DNA of 64,000 nt from Asaia sp. W19 (GTDB taxonomy: Bacteria > Pseudomonadota > Alphaproteobacteria > Acetobacterales > Acetobacteraceae): the NCBI RefSeq assembly GCF_003994335.1, contig NZ_PNQZ01000059.1, positions 62,001 to 126,000 on the forward strand. The letters run 5' to 3'. The notes below the pieces were generated by a model that was given only the letters and a program-made list of their open reading frames with translations, did not search any database and was not told the DNA's origin. Each line of letters opens with the position of its first letter. Within the stretch, counting starts at the first letter, position 1. A program made the translations under genes and the position numbers. This document shows positions 41,944 to 52,667 of this stretch, piece after piece.

Positions 41944-44900
41944 TCACAGATGATCGATTCGTGACACCCCCTGGATCGTGCGCAATTGCTCGCCCAAGCG
42001 TGGCGTGACCGGGTAATGCCCGGTCAGCGTCACTTCCACGGCCTTGGTCTCGTCCACAGCGGGCACCAGCACGATCTTGCCGCGTCCCCTGCCCTGGCTG
42101 CTTAGCAAGTCGCGCACCTTCGTCACCGCTGCAGCCTCGCTGATCCACACGCGCATCTCCGAGCTTTCCTGAGCGGCAGCCTTCTCCAGATCGGTCACAT
42201 CATTGGCCGTGATGCGGAGCGCGTCGCCCTCAAGCTTGAGATCGGCCGTCACCATCACGGCCTGACCAGCCACAAGCAAATCGCGGCAGCGCGACAACAC
42301 TTCCGAGAACAGGGTCACTTCGCAACCACCCGTCGCATCGGACAGACGCACCCACGCCATCTTGCTCCCGCTCTTGGTGGGGCGCTCCTTCTTGTCGACC
42401 ACGCAGCCCGCGATACGCACGCGATAAGACCCATTTTCGGCTGCGGTCATGAGATTCTGGGATGTCAGCACATTGGCCCGCTTGAGGACCGAGCGATAGG
42501 CATCCAGCGGATGGGCCGACATGTGGAAACCGATCGCCTCGGCCTCGGCGGCCAGACGTTCAAATTCGGGCCAGTATGGGGCCTCGGCCAAACGCAGCTC
42601 CTCGGGCTCGGCCGAGGCACCGAATAGGCCGATCTGGCCGGATGCCGCCTCCTGCGCGTCAGACTGCGCGCGGCGCATGATGATTTCCGAGCTGGCAAAG
42701 ACGATATGACGCGGCTTGTCGAGGGAATCGAACGCCCCCGCCTTGGCCAGGTTTTCGATCTGGATCTTGTTGAGCTGTTTCGCATCGCAGCGCGACGCCA
42801 GATCGGCGAGACTGGCGAAGGGCTTGTCGCCGCGCGCATCCACAATGGCCTGCATGGCTGTGAACCCCACACGCTTGACCGCAGCCAATGCGTAGCGGAT
42901 GGCCCAGCTTCCGTCCTCCTGCTTTTCGAGCGAGAAATCCGCCTTCGAGCGATTGATGTCGACGGGCAGCACCTTGATTTTCATCCGACGCGCCTCCTGA
43001 CAGAGCGAGGCCAGCTTGTCCGTCTTTTCACGGGCGAGCGACATGCATCCGGCGAGGAACGCCACCGGATGGTTCGCTTTCATCCAGGCCGTCTGATACG
43101 AAACAAGCGCATAGGCTGCGGCGTGTGATTTGTTGAACCCGTAATCCGCGAAGCGTGCCATGAGGTCGAACACCTCGGCGGCCTTCTCAGGGGTGATCCC
43201 GCGTCCGGTCGCACCCTTGACGAAGATCTCGCGCTGCGTGTCCATCTCGGCGCGGATCTTCTTGCCCATGGCGCGACGCAGCAGATCAGCGCCGCCCAGG
43301 CTGTACCCGGCCATTTTCTGCGCGATCTGCATGACCTGTTCCTGATAGACCATGATGCCATAGGTCTCAGACAGGATATCGCGAATTTCCTCATGGGGCG
43401 GCTCCCAGGAAGCACCATGTTTGCGCGCGCAGTAATCGGGGATATTCGCCATGGGCCCCGGACGATAGAGCGCCACCGCTGCGATCAGATCCTCAAGCCG
43501 CGTCGGGCGCATCTGCTTGAGAACGTCGCGCATGCCCGCGCCTTCGAACTGGAAGACGCCGCCCGCATCGCCACGGGCCAGCATGTCATAGGTCGGCGCG
43601 TCATCGAGAGGCAGGGTGGCCAGATCGACCTCGATGCCCTGCTGTGCGATGAAATTGATGCCACGCTTGAGAATGGTGAGCGTAGTCAGGCCGAGGAAGT
43701 CGAACTTCACTAGCCCCGCCTGCTCGACGAATTTCATATTGTACTGCGTGACCAGCATATCGCTCTTGGGATCGCGATAGAGCGGCACGAGCTCGACCAG
43801 TTCACGATCCCCGATCACCACGCCCGCGGCATGGGTCGAGGCATGACGATAGAGCCCCTCGAGCTGCAACGCGATTTCCATCAGGCGGCGCAGCGCCTCG
43901 TCGCTCTCGCGCATTTCCTGCAGACGCGGCTCGCCATCGATCGCCTGCTTGAGCGTGACGGGCTTGGCCGGGTTGTTCGGAATCAGCTCGGCCACGCGGT
44001 TGACCATGCCGAAAGGCAAGCCGAGCACGCGCCCGACATCGCGCACCGCAGCGCGCGCCTGGAGCTTACCGAAGGTGATGATCTGCGCCACGCGCTCGCC
44101 ACCATATTCGGTGCGCACGTAGCGGATCACCTCATCGCGCCGGTCCTGACAAAAATCGATATCGAAGTCAGGCATCGAAACGCGTTCGGGATTCAGGAAG
44201 CGCTCGAACAGCAGGTTGAACGGCAGCGGATCGATATCGGTGATGGTCAGCGCCCAGGCTACAAGCGAGCCAGCGCCCGATCCACGCCCCGGCCCTACCG
44301 GAATATCATGCTCCTTGGCCCACTGGATGAAATCTGCAACGATCAGGAAGTAACCGGGAAAGCCCATGCGCCCGATAATCCCGAGCTCCATCTCGAGACG
44401 CTCTTCATAGCGTCTGCGTGTGTCGTCATCCGCCTCCATGCGCGACAGGCGCTGGCGCAGCCCCTCTTCCGACATGGCCCGCAATGTCTCTTCCTCGGTC
44501 GCTCCCTCATTGACCTTGGGACAGACCGGCAGAAGCGGCGGACGGGTCGAAACCTTCACCGCGCAGCGCTGCGCGATCATGAGTGTGTTGTCGCAAGCCT
44601 CCGGTAGATCGGCAAAGAGGGCACGCATGGCGTCGGGAGATTTAAACCAGTGCTCGGGCGTGACGCGCCAGCGCTCCTGCTCCGCCATCGTACGTCCCTG
44701 CGCGATGCAAAGCAGGGCGTCGTGGGCTTCATGCATGGCCGGTTTGGAGAAGAAGCACTCATTGGTCGCCACGAGCGGCAGGCCGAGACGATCTGCGGCG
44801 GCGATCATGCCGGGCTCGACAGCCTTCTCCTCAGGAAGGCCATGGCGATTCAGTTCGACGGCCATATGGGCGCCGAAGCTCTCCTGCAACCGGCGCAGCA

Positions 44901-45363
44901 GCGCCATGGCCTGATCTTCCTGCCCCTCGGCCAGCAGACGAAACAATGGCCCGCGCGTTCCGCCCGTCAGCAGAAAGAGACCGTCTGCATGGGCACAGAG
45001 AGTCTCAAGCAGAATGGCCGGGTCGGAGGGATCGCCCTTGAGAAATCCCTCGGAAGAGAGGAACTGCAGATTGGCGAGCCCCGCCTCATTGCGGGCCAGC
45101 GCCACCATGGGCTCCGACGGGGCACCGGGCTTGTCGCTGCGTGATGGCAGCGCGAGCTGACAGCCGATGATGGGCTGCACGCCCTTGCCCGAGCAATACT
45201 GGGAGAATTCCAGCGCCCCGAAGAGATTACCGGTGTCCGTCAGAGCAACGGCGGGCATGGCAGCATCGGCAGCCAGAGCCACCAGATCGGGTATGCGTAT
45301 AGCCCCCTGGCTCAGCGAATAGGCAGAGTGATTACGAAGATGAACGAAGGGGGCATGGGACAT
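41944..45363 (-). CDS. dnaE: DNA polymerase III alpha subunit
   Basis: This is a 1139-residue replicative polymerase. The N-terminal PHP domain has FVHLRNHSAYSLSQGAI and ALTDTGNLFGALEF. Catalytic aspartates lie in VGPGRGSGAGSLVAW followed by MPDFDIDFCQDRR. Further blocks are RHASTHAAGVVIG, YRPGPMANIP and NKSHAAAYALVSYQTAW. The internal beta-clamp motif is QIGLF (in SGQIGLFGAS), followed by the OB fold. It is the last gene of the proS-lolC-lolD-dnaE run, 44 bases after lolD. Confidence 0.97.
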   Translation of the reverse strand: MSHAPFVHLRNHSAYSLSQGAIRIPDLVALAADAAMPAVALTDTGNLFGALEFSQYCSGKGVQPIIGCQLALPSRSDKPGAPSEPMVALARNEAGLANLQFLSSEGFLKGDPSDPAILLETLCAHADGLFLLTGGTRGPLFRLLAEGQEDQAMALLRRLQESFGAHMAVELNRHGLPEEKAVEPGMIAAADRLGLPLVATNECFFSKPAMHEAHDALLCIAQGRTMAEQERWRVTPEHWFKSPDAMRALFADLPEACDNTLMIAQRCAVKVSTRPPLLPVCPKVNEGATEEETLRAMSEEGLRQRLSRMEADDDTRRRYEERLEMELGIIGRMGFPGYFLIVADFIQWAKEHDIPVGPGRGSGAGSLVAWALTITDIDPLPFNLLFERFLNPERVSMPDFDIDFCQDRRDEVIRYVRTEYGGERVAQIITFGKLQARAAVRDVGRVLGLPFGMVNRVAELIPNNPAKPVTLKQAIDGEPRLQEMRESDEALRRLMEIALQLEGLYRHASTHAAGVVIGDRELVELVPLYRDPKSDMLVTQYNMKFVEQAGLVKFDFLGLTTLTILKRGINFIAQQGIEVDLATLPLDDAPTYDMLARGDAGGVFQFEGAGMRDVLKQMRPTRLEDLIAAVALYRPGPMANIPDYCARKHGASWEPPHEEIRDILSETYGIMVYQEQVMQIAQKMAGYSLGGADLLRRAMGKKIRAEMDTQREIFVKGATGRGITPEKAAEVFDLMARFADYGFNKSHAAAYALVSYQTAWMKANHPVAFLAGCMSLAREKTDKLASLCQEARRMKIKVLPVDINRSKADFSLEKQEDGSWAIRYALAAVKRVGFTAMQAIVDARGDKPFASLADLASRCDAKQLNKIQIENLAKAGAFDSLDKPRHIVFASSEIIMRRAQSDAQEAASGQIGLFGASAEPEELRLAEAPYWPEFERLAAEAEAIGFHMSAHPLDAYRSVLKRANVLTSQNLMTAAENGSYRVRIAGCVVDKKERPTKSGSKMAWVRLSDATGGCEVTLFSEVLSRCRDLLVAGQAVMVTADLKLEGDALRITANDVTDLEKAAAQESSEMRVWISEAAAVTKVRDLLSSQGRGRGKIVLVPAVDETKAVEVTLTGHYPVTPRLGEQLRTIQGVSRIDHL

Positions 45364-45407
45364 GGGTCATGCTCTATCAGACCCTAACGCCCCCTTCATC
45401 CCTTTCT

Positions 45408-46106
45408 TTATTTTGCGACGATCTGACCGTCGCGCAGGGTCACGACGCGATCCATGCGCGACGCAAGCTCCTCGTTGTGCGTTGCGATCAACGCCCCCAC
45501 ATTCTCGCTTCGAACCGCATGCAGCAACTCGTCAAACACGGCGTCAGAGGTATGCACGTCCAGATTGCCGGTCGGTTCGTCGGCCAAAAGAAGCTTCGGT
45601 CGATTGGCCAATGCGCGAGCAATGGCCACGCGCTGCTTCTCTCCTCCCGAAAGCTTGCCCGGCAGATTATGCAGGCGGTGCGCCAGACCAAAGCGCGTCA
45701 GAAGATCGGTCGCGCGCGCGCGCGCATCTCGGGGGGAAACGCCTGCAATATGCTGGGGGAGCACCACATTTTCCAGCGCCGTGAACTCGGCCAGAAGATG
45801 ATGGAATTGATAGACGAAGCCCACCTCATCACGTCGCATCTGGGTCCGTGCTGTATCAGAGAGAGCCGCCGTGTCACGCCCGGCAATGCGCACCCGGCCT
45901 TCCTGCGGCGCTTCCAGCAGACCAGCAATATGAAGCAGTGTCGACTTGCCCGTACCGCTGGGCGCGACCAGAGCCACGATCTCGCCAGGGAACAGATCGA
46001 ACGACGCGCCCTTCAGGATTTCAAGCGTCTCTTCGCCCGAGCGAAAACGACGCGTAACGTCATTCAGGGAAAGCACCGGGACGGTCGCAGGGCTTGTTTC
46101 ACTCAT
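45408..46106 (-). CDS. lolD: Lipoprotein-releasing ABC transporter ATPase LolD
   Basis: This is a 232-residue ATPase that powers release of outer-membrane lipoproteins from the inner membrane. Walker A is APSGTGKST (residues 48-56), the signature [15 protein letters not shown], Walker [13 protein letters not shown] and the switch [24 protein letters not shown] holds the Lol-motif position that contacts the permease. ATG 46106 overlaps the end of the permease gene by 8 bases, supporting this start over the longer frame from 46181. Confidence 0.95.
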   Translation of the reverse strand: MSETSPATVPVLSLNDVTRRFRSGEETLEILKGASFDLFPGEIVALVAPSGTGKSTLLHIAGLLEAPQEGRVRIAGRDTAALSDTARTQMRRDEVGFVYQFHHLLAEFTALENVVLPQHIAGVSPRDARARATDLLTRFGLAHRLHNLPGKLSGGEKQRVAIARALANRPKLLLADEPTGNLDVHTSDAVFDELLHAVRSENVGALIATHNEELASRMDRVVTLRDGQIVAK

Positions 46107-47346
46107 GGCGCAGCGCCTCGATCGGATCGGTCTTGGCGGCGCGCCAGGACGGGTAAAGCGTTGCGACGAAAGATAAGGCAAGGGCCATGACCATGACTTC
46201 GATGACCTGCGACCAGATCAGCTTGGCTGGCAGATGTTCGAGATAATAGAATTCCGGGTTGAACAGGCTGGTATGGGTCAGATGCTCCACACCATGCTGG
46301 ATACGCTCGATATTAAGGCAGAACACGACCCCGATCCCGAAACCGATCAGCGTGCCGGACACGCCCACTGAGGCGCCGCACATCAGGAAGATGCGCATGA
46401 CGGCACCGCGGCTGGCGCCCAACGTACGCAGCACCGCGATATCGCGCGTCTTGTCCTTGACCATCATGATCATGGAGGAAATGACGTTGAATGCGGCCAC
46501 CAGAATGATCAGCGTGAGAATGAGGAACATCACGTTCTGCTGCACGGTCAGAGCGCCCAGAAACGCGTTATTACTCTGGGTCCAGTCCATCACGCGCAGC
46601 CTGGGATCATCCAGTCGCTGGGCAATGGCGCGTGTGACAGGCGTAACCTCGAGCGGGTCGCGGGTCGCCACCTGAATGAGCGATACCGCGCCGGGCATCA
46701 TCAGATAGCGCTGTGAGGCTTCCATTGGCATGAGGACAACGCTGGTATCGTAGTCGTTGACGCCCGCATCGAAAATCATGACGACATGATAGGCCTTGAC
46801 GCGCGGCATGTTCCCGAACGGTGTCGCACGGCCATTCAACGAAACGACTGTCAGCTTGCTGCCCACACTCAACCCTGCACGCGCGGCCAGAGTCGTGCCG
46901 ATCGCAATGGCATCGTCACCCTTGAAATCATCCAGCTTGCCGTCGGTGATATTATCGCTCAGGGCATGCAGATCGCGGAGGTCTGACGGTAAAATCCCGC
47001 GCACCACACCGCCCGTGGAATAAGTCCCGGCATCGATGAGCACGGTCCCCTCGGTCATGGGCGTGACACGGGTGACATTCTTCACTTCACGTATGGCAAC
47101 GACATCATCCTGGTAATTGGTGATGCTGTGCCCCGCGCTGAAGATGTTCAGATCGCCATTCAGCCCGAGCACGCGGCCCATCAGATCAGCGCGAAACCCG
47201 TTCATCACCGCCATGACGATGATGAGTGTGGCGACACCCAGCGCAATACCGATGAGCGAGAAAATCGCGATGATGGAAACGAAGCGTTCTCCGCGACGGG
47301 CGCGCAGATAGCGCCCCGCCACCACGCGCTCGAAGCGGTTGAACAT
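46099..47346 (-). CDS. lolC: Lipoprotein-releasing ABC transporter permease (LolC/LolE family)
   Basis: This is a 415-residue MacB-fold permease: one N-terminal membrane helix (about 24-50, [20 protein letters not shown]), a periplasmic domain of about 220 residues, then three helices from [16 protein letters not shown] onward. It ends with [19 protein letters not shown], diagnostic of the family. Only one permease gene accompanies lolD, so a homodimeric permease, as is common outside gammaproteobacteria, is expected. Two bases separate it from proS. Confidence 0.94.
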   Translation of the reverse strand: MFNRFERVVAGRYLRARRGERFVSIIAIFSLIGIALGVATLIIVMAVMNGFRADLMGRVLGLNGDLNIFSAGHSITNYQDDVVAIREVKNVTRVTPMTEGTVLIDAGTYSTGGVVRGILPSDLRDLHALSDNITDGKLDDFKGDDAIAIGTTLAARAGLSVGSKLTVVSLNGRATPFGNMPRVKAYHVVMIFDAGVNDYDTSVVLMPMEASQRYLMMPGAVSLIQVATRDPLEVTPVTRAIAQRLDDPRLRVMDWTQSNNAFLGALTVQQNVMFLILTLIILVAAFNVISSMIMMVKDKTRDIAVLRTLGASRGAVMRIFLMCGASVGVSGTLIGFGIGVVFCLNIERIQHGVEHLTHTSLFNPEFYYLEHLPAKLIWSQVIEVMVMALALSFVATLYPSWRAAKTDPIEALRHE

Positions 47347-47348
47347 GA

Positions 47349-48689
47349 TCAGGCAGCGCCTTTGCCTGCTACGTCGGTACCAAGCACCTTCGCAAGCGCG
47401 TCTTCCACAGTCAGCTCGAAGCGCTCGCCAGTCGCACGGCGCTTGAGTTCGACCTTGCCTTCCTTTGCACCACGCGGCCCGACGATCATCTGCCAGGGAT
47501 GGCCCATCAGATCGGCATCGTTGAACTTCACGCCGGCGCGCTCACCGCGATCATCATACAGAAACGCATCCGGGGCCGCGGCATAGAGCTGCTCGCACAG
47601 CGCATCCACCGCCTCATCGCCAGGCTTGAGGCTCAGAATGGCGGCGCGATAGGGCGCAACCGAGTCCGGCCAGATGATACCGGCCTCGTCATGGCTGGCT
47701 TCGATAATGGCTCCGACGAGGCGCGACACGCCAATGCCGTACGAACCCATCTCCGGGAAGAACTGGTTGCCATCGGCACCGCTGACCGAGATCCCCATGG
47801 ACTCGGTGTATTTGGTACCGAAATAGAAGATATGCCCGACCTCGATACCGCGCCCTTCACGACGACGCTCGGCGGGCACGTCCTCCCACGCCTTCTCGTC
47901 ATGCATCTCGTCGGTGGCGGCATAGAATTTCGTGACGCCGCTGAAGAAGGCGTCAAGGCTCGCATGGTCGGCGATATCGACCGCTTCATGCAGCCAGTCC
48001 TGCTCCTCGAGGGCTGCGTCGAAAAAGACGCCGCTCTCACCCGTGGGGGCCAGCACCAGGAATTCATGGCTCAGATCGCCACCGATCGGCCCGGTATCGG
48101 CTTTCATCGGGACGGCGCGCACGCCCAGACGCTGGAAGGTGCGCAGATAAGCCAGCATCATGCGGCGATAGGCCGCAACGGCGTCCTCATAGGACGCATC
48201 GAAAGAATAGGCATCCTTCATGAAGAATTCACGGCCACGCATCACGCCAAAACGGGGGCGGAGCTCATCGCGGAACTTCCACTGTACGTGATAAAGCGCC
48301 TGAGGCAGCTCACGATAGGATTTGACCGCCTGACCGAACAGATCGGTGATCATTTCCTCATTGGTCGGTCCATAAAGCAGCTCGCGGTCCTGCCGGTCGC
48401 GGATACGCAGCATTTCCGGGCCATAGGCGTCGTAACGGCCAGAGCGCTTCCACAACTCGGAAGACTGGACGGTCGGCATCAGCACTTCCTGCGCGCCGAT
48501 GGCGTTCTGCTCTTCCCGTACGATCTGCTCGATATTGCGCAGCACGCGCAGACCTGCCGGAAGCCAGGCGTAGATGCCCGCCGACGTCTGACGCACGAGA
48601 CCGGCGCGCAGCATCAGTCGATGCGAGGCGATCTGGGCCTCGGCGGGCACTTCTTTGAGGGTGGGCAGGAAGCTGCGGGACAGGCGCAT
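47349..48689 (-). CDS. proS: Prolyl-tRNA synthetase, short alphaproteobacterial form
   Basis: This is a 446-residue class II synthetase. Motif 1 region is [21 protein letters not shown], motif 2 is [20 protein letters not shown] (the catalytic loop) and motif 3 is [15 protein letters not shown]. It goes straight from the catalytic domain to the anticodon-binding domain and lacks the long editing insertion of E. coli ProRS, as expected in alphaproteobacteria. An alternative trans-editing protein would be needed for mischarged Ala-tRNA(Pro). The gene is between rnj (70-base gap) and lolC (2-base gap). Confidence 0.96.
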   Translation of the reverse strand: MRLSRSFLPTLKEVPAEAQIASHRLMLRAGLVRQTSAGIYAWLPAGLRVLRNIEQIVREEQNAIGAQEVLMPTVQSSELWKRSGRYDAYGPEMLRIRDRQDRELLYGPTNEEMITDLFGQAVKSYRELPQALYHVQWKFRDELRPRFGVMRGREFFMKDAYSFDASYEDAVAAYRRMMLAYLRTFQRLGVRAVPMKADTGPIGGDLSHEFLVLAPTGESGVFFDAALEEQDWLHEAVDIADHASLDAFFSGVTKFYAATDEMHDEKAWEDVPAERRREGRGIEVGHIFYFGTKYTESMGISVSGADGNQFFPEMGSYGIGVSRLVGAIIEASHDEAGIIWPDSVAPYRAAILSLKPGDEAVDALCEQLYAAAPDAFLYDDRGERAGVKFNDADLMGHPWQMIVGPRGAKEGKVELKRRATGERFELTVEDALAKVLGTDVAGKGAA

Positions 48690-48759
48690 CGTGAATGACC
48701 GTTCTGGAAAAGAAAAATGGCGCGCCCGTCAGGGCGCGGTGGTAGCTGAGGCTGCGGAA

Positions 48760-50406
48760 TTAGACCCGTAGCAGATGGACATCGACCAGAGGGCGCTTCT
48801 GGAGCTTGCGCCCCAATGCACGGCGCAGAGCCGTCTTGGCCGCGTCGCGGAAGGCATCGTCGTCCTGGCGCAGATCATCAGGGATCTCGTCGATGGCATC
48901 TGCGAACTCCTCCGAGATGCGCGTGCTTTCAGGGTCCTCTGACTCGAGAAGGCCGGGGGCGCTGATCTTAGGCATGCCAATAACATATCCCTCATCGTCA
49001 ACCGCGAAGCTCGCGATGACCATGCCGTTGAACAGCATCTTGCGACGCGCCGCCAGAACGCCGCCGGTCATGGGCAGCAGACGCCCGCCATCGAGCGCCA
49101 GACGACCCGTCGGGGCCGTATCCACCACCTCTGCATGGTCCGGGCCCAGTCGCAGCAGATCCCCGTCTTCGAGCAGGATCGCCTCGGCCCCGGTTTCACG
49201 GGCGAGGGCCGCGTGAGCCGTCAGATGGCGCCATTCACCATGGGTCGGAACGCTCAGCTTGGGGCGCACAAGGCTGTAGAGATGACGCAGATCATCCGCC
49301 GTGGCATGGCCCGACACATGGACCAGATGGTCCTTGTCGGTCAGCACTGTGGCGCCGCGACGGGTAAGATTATCCTGCACCGCCATGACCGCCTGCTCAT
49401 TGCCGGGAATCATGCGCGATGAGTAGATGACCGTATCGCCCTCACCCAGCGCGATATTGGGATGGACGTCCGAAGCGATGCGCGACAGGGCCGAGCGAGG
49501 CTCGCCCTGGCTACCCGTGATGATCATCAGCAGCCGGTTATCGGGCACCGAATTCGCCTCACGCTCATCGAGGAAAGGCGGGATATCCCGGAGATAGCCG
49601 CATTCGCGCGCGGCAACCTCGAGATTACGCAAAGAGCGCCCGACAACCATCACCTGACGTCCGGCCGCCTTGGCAGCGCGCGCGATGCTCTCGACACGTG
49701 CGACGTTACTGGCAAAGCAGGTGATGGCGACGCGGCCATGCAGCGTCTTGATCAAATCGGCCATGGAGTCCCGCACCTGGCCTTCCGTACCGGAAATCCC
49801 GTCACGGAAGACATTGGTGCTGTCGCATACCATGGCCAGAACGCCCTCATCGCCCACAGCCTTGAAAGCATCGAGATCGGTCAGGGGGCCCACTACAGGC
49901 TCGCGATCCAGCTTCAGGTCGCCTGTGTGCACGATCGTGCCATAGGGGGTGCGCAGCACCAGCGACTGGGCCTCGGGCACAGAATGGGTGACATTGATGA
50001 ATTGCAGGTCAAACGGCCCGACCGCAAAATGCCCGCCCATCGGGATCGTATGAATCGTCACCTGCGACAGCAGATGCGCTTCTCCCAGCTTGCGACGCAA
50101 GACGGCGCTTGCAAAAGGTGTGGCGTAGATCGGGCAGCGCAACTGCGGCCAGAGATGCGCGACGGCGCCGAGATGGTCTTCATGCGCATGGGTGATCACG
50201 AGACCGCACAGGCTCTTGTGTCGCTCGGCGATGAAAAGTGGGTCAGGCATGAGGATTTCGGCTTCAGGCGTATCATTGCCCGAAAACCCGATACCGCAAT
50301 CAATGGCGAGCCATTTGCCATCGAGACAGTACAGGTTGAAATTCATGCCGATCTCACCTGTCCCGCCGAGCGGCAGGAAGGCCAGACCTTTTTCAGTAAT
50401 GCTCAT
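48760..50406 (-). CDS. rnj: Ribonuclease J
   Basis: This is a 548-residue metallo-beta-lactamase-fold RNase with 5'-exo and endonuclease activity in RNA turnover and rRNA maturation. The zinc motif THAHEDHLGA (residues 72-81) is intact, with further ligands in VTHSVPEAQ and VHTGDLKLD. The beta-CASP part has CFASNVARVESIARAAK and TGSQGEPRSALSRIA, and HVSGHA precedes the C-terminal domain. The position coaX-rnj-proS is conserved in alphaproteobacteria. Confidence 0.95.
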   Translation of the reverse strand: MSITEKGLAFLPLGGTGEIGMNFNLYCLDGKWLAIDCGIGFSGNDTPEAEILMPDPLFIAERHKSLCGLVITHAHEDHLGAVAHLWPQLRCPIYATPFASAVLRRKLGEAHLLSQVTIHTIPMGGHFAVGPFDLQFINVTHSVPEAQSLVLRTPYGTIVHTGDLKLDREPVVGPLTDLDAFKAVGDEGVLAMVCDSTNVFRDGISGTEGQVRDSMADLIKTLHGRVAITCFASNVARVESIARAAKAAGRQVMVVGRSLRNLEVAARECGYLRDIPPFLDEREANSVPDNRLLMIITGSQGEPRSALSRIASDVHPNIALGEGDTVIYSSRMIPGNEQAVMAVQDNLTRRGATVLTDKDHLVHVSGHATADDLRHLYSLVRPKLSVPTHGEWRHLTAHAALARETGAEAILLEDGDLLRLGPDHAEVVDTAPTGRLALDGGRLLPMTGGVLAARRKMLFNGMVIASFAVDDEGYVIGMPKISAPGLLESEDPESTRISEEFADAIDEIPDDLRQDDDAFRDAAKTALRRALGRKLQKRPLVDVHLLRV

Positions 50407-50439
50407 TGAATAGTCCTAAAAGAGTCAGAAAACGCACCT

Positions 50440-51231
50440 TCATCCTGGTGCCGGAATAAATTCGCCCGTGGCATTGCGCGCAGCCAGAAGGCGCAGCCCG
50501 TCGAGCGTGAGTGTTGGGGCAACATGCTGGAACAGATCTGTTCCCTCAGAAAAAAGCGGGGCAAGGCCGCCTGTGGCGATCACCTTGATCGGTGTGGCCA
50601 TCTCAAGCGCAATGCGCGAGACAATTCCTTCCACCAGACCAACATAACCCCAGAAAAGCCCTGATCGCATGGCAACAGTGGTGCTGCGTCCGATCGCCGA
50701 GGACGGGCGCCCAACGCTGATGCGCGGCAGTCGCGCGGCAGCCTGATGGAGCGCCTCGAGCGACAGATTGACTCCCGGTGCAATCGCCCCGCCGCAAAAT
50801 GCGCCCTCCTCATCGACCACGTCGAAAGTCGTCGCGGTCCCGAAATCGACCACCACAAGAGGGCCACCGAAAAAATGCTGGGCCGCGAGGCCGTTGAGGC
50901 GCCGATCCACACCAACTTCGGCCGGTGTGTCGACCTTGACCGGGCAACCCCAGTCCAGCGCGTTATTGGCAATAAGCGGCTCTATATCGAGCCATTCGCG
51001 ACAGAGACGCCGCAGGTGATACAGCGCGGCGGGAACCACGGTCCCGATGATGGCACGGGAGATGGCGCGATGGTTGAGATTGGAGAGTTCGATCAGTCCC
51101 AGAAGCCAGACAGCGTATTCGTCAGAGGTCCGCTGGTCATTCGTCGAGATACGCCATGTGCCACGCCAATCCTTCCCGTCATGGACGGCAAAGACAATGT
51201 TCGTATTACCGGCATCGACAACGAGGAGCAC
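50440..51231 (-). CDS. coaX: Type III pantothenate kinase
   Basis: This is a 263-residue ASKHA-fold kinase that starts coenzyme A synthesis. The phosphate loop is [15 protein letters not shown] at the N-terminus, the second motif [15 protein letters not shown] holds the catalytic Asp, and the pantothenate site is in [16 protein letters not shown]. The start is GTG 51231 with GAAGGA six bases before; the longer frame from 51453 runs through birA and adds no conserved sequence. It lies 10 bases after birA. Confidence 0.94.
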   Translation of the reverse strand: MLLVVDAGNTNIVFAVHDGKDWRGTWRISTNDQRTSDEYAVWLLGLIELSNLNHRAISRAIIGTVVPAALYHLRRLCREWLDIEPLIANNALDWGCPVKVDTPAEVGVDRRLNGLAAQHFFGGPLVVVDFGTATTFDVVDEEGAFCGGAIAPGVNLSLEALHQAAARLPRISVGRPSSAIGRSTTVAMRSGLFWGYVGLVEGIVSRIALEMATPIKVIATGGLAPLFSEGTDLFQHVAPTLTLDGLRLLAARNATGEFIPAPG

Positions 51232-51241
51232 AGACCATCCT

Positions 51242-51982
51242 TCACCCAAGCAACAGAATATCCCCCGCCGCGACCGTCTGAACCTCGTCCCGGTCGGTCT
51301 GAAGGAGAAGCCGACCGCACTCATCGAGACCCGCGAAGAAACCCTCAATATAGTCCCCCCCCCTCTGGACCGCAAGCCGCGAACCCGGCTCATGCGCACG
51401 GTCCAGCCAGGCGGCGCGCACAGGCGCAAAACCATCGCGCTCCCACCGGGCAAGCCATACCCCGAATTGGGTCAGGATATCCCGCGCAAGCTGCTCCGGC
51501 TCCACCGACCCGCCGAGAGCGGCTATCGAGACCGTTTGACGCCCTTCGATCTGAGGGGCGGATTTCAGATTGGCGCCGATGCCGGTCACGATCCAGGCTT
51601 CCGTACCCTGGCCACCCCGCTCGATCAGAACCCCACTGAGTTTGGCCCCGTCGCACTGCACGTCATTGGGCCATTTGAGCCGCAAAGAAACGCCGGGCAA
51701 ATGGGAAGAGAGCGCATCATGCAGGGCGACCGCCACGAGAAATGGCATGGCCAGAACGAGCGCCTCGATACGCGGATGACGGCAGATGAACGAAAAGGAG
51801 AGATTGCCCTCGGGAGCACTCCAGACGCGCCCTCGTGTGCCACGCCCCGCGCTCTGGCGAAAAGCCAGGACGGCACTACCATTCGGCGCGCCATTTTCTG
51901 CATCGAACTTGCAGGTATCGGAGGTGGACCCCAGTGTCTCGTGACAGGTCAAGGTCCAGGGAAAGCCTGGTGTCAGGCTCAT
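51242..51982 (-). CDS. birA: Biotin-[acetyl-CoA-carboxylase] ligase
   Basis: This is a 246-residue enzyme that attaches biotin to the carboxyl-carrier protein of acetyl-CoA carboxylase. The ATP/biotin loop is [22 protein letters not shown] (key residues GRGTRGR near 46-52), then [20 protein letters not shown] with the conserved KWPND. It lacks the N-terminal DNA-binding domain of E. coli BirA, so it is not expected to be a repressor. Its start lies only 22 bases from tRNA-Val, where many relatives carry the nuo operon. Confidence 0.94.
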   Translation of the reverse strand: MSLTPGFPWTLTCHETLGSTSDTCKFDAENGAPNGSAVLAFRQSAGRGTRGRVWSAPEGNLSFSFICRHPRIEALVLAMPFLVAVALHDALSSHLPGVSLRLKWPNDVQCDGAKLSGVLIERGGQGTEAWIVTGIGANLKSAPQIEGRQTVSIAALGGSVEPEQLARDILTQFGVWLARWERDGFAPVRAAWLDRAHEPGSRLAVQRGGDYIEGFFAGLDECGRLLLQTDRDEVQTVAAGDILLLG

Positions 51983-52004
51983 CGCGCTTCCGTAGTCTGA
52001 GGAA

Positions 52005-52079
52005 TGGTGGGCGATGACGGGATTGAACCGCCGACCCTCTCGGTGTAAACGAGACGCTCTACCGCTGAGCTAATCGCCC
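52005..52079 (-). tRNA. tRNA-Val (anticodon UAC)
   Basis: Read on the minus strand: acceptor GGGCGAT pairs with ATCGCCC, the D arm is GCTC-AGCGGTA-GAGC, and the anticodon arm is TCTCG-TTTACAC-CGAGA with anticodon TAC. The T arm is GGCGG-TTCAATC-CCGTC and the 3' end is ACCA. CCA is encoded. It reads GUA codons. Confidence 0.97.
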
Positions 52080-52128
52080 TCAGAACAGGCGAAAACGAAT
52101 CGCCGCCTGTTGTGAAACAGGGGATACG

Positions 52129-52413
52129 TTAACTGACGGCATCCTTCAAGCCCTTGCCGGGGCGGAAACGGACAGAAACCGAAGCGGGGATATCAATTTC
52201 CTCACCCGTGCGCGGATTACGCCCCTTGGCCGCCTTGCGCGTGGCGGTCACGAAGGAGCCAAATCCGACAAGGCGGACTTCCTGCTTGCGGGCCAGCGCC
52301 TCTTCGATGCTCGAGAACAGGGCTTCGACCACGTCGCCCGCCTTCGCCTTGGGAAGATCGGTCTTCTCCGCGACGGCCGCAATGAGCTCCTGTTTGTTCA
52401 GCGGCTTGTCCAT
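52129..52413 (-). CDS. hupB: HU-family DNA-binding protein
   Basis: This is a 94-residue nucleoid protein: MDKPLNKQELIAAVAEKTDL, then VRLVGFGSFVTATRKAAKGRNP and RTGEEIDIPASVSVRFRPGK. The arm that inserts into the DNA minor groove ends in the conserved RNPRTGEEI block with proline. ATG 52413 with GGGA upstream is used; the frame runs on to 52476. The order lon - hup - tRNA-Val is that of other alphaproteobacteria. A gap of about 250 bases with the lon terminator separates it from lon. Confidence 0.96.
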   Translation of the reverse strand: MDKPLNKQELIAAVAEKTDLPKAKAGDVVEALFSSIEEALARKQEVRLVGFGSFVTATRKAAKGRNPRTGEEIDIPASVSVRFRPGKGLKDAVS

Positions 52414-52612
52414 CTCATTCCCTTTTAGAATTCGTCGTGATCCGTTGCGATGCCGATCCCTCGGCGGTTCATGCACCGCACTATGAAGGCGTTTTCCCTA
52501 ACGTCAACAGCGCAGATAACGCCCCGGGCGGGCCAATTAACGCTTTGACCCCTGATGCGTCTTTCCTGCACCGCCCTCGGGCCGATCAGGAGAGGATCCA
52601 CCGCCTCAAACG

Positions 52613-52643
52613 ACAAAGGCCGCCCAGAAGGGGCGGCCTTTGT
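52613..52643 (-). terminator. Intrinsic terminator after lon
   Basis: ACAAAGGCCGCCC (52613-52625) pairs perfectly over 13 bp with 52631-52643 around a five-base loop. It lies 25 bases past the lon stop; the T-run is short and interrupted. Confidence 0.85.
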
Positions 52644-52667
52644 TTGATGTTGGAGACGAGATGCCCT

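Noticed and set aside
47499-48698. 399-codon plus-strand frame across proS
   Set aside because: It is the antisense shadow of prolyl-tRNA synthetase.
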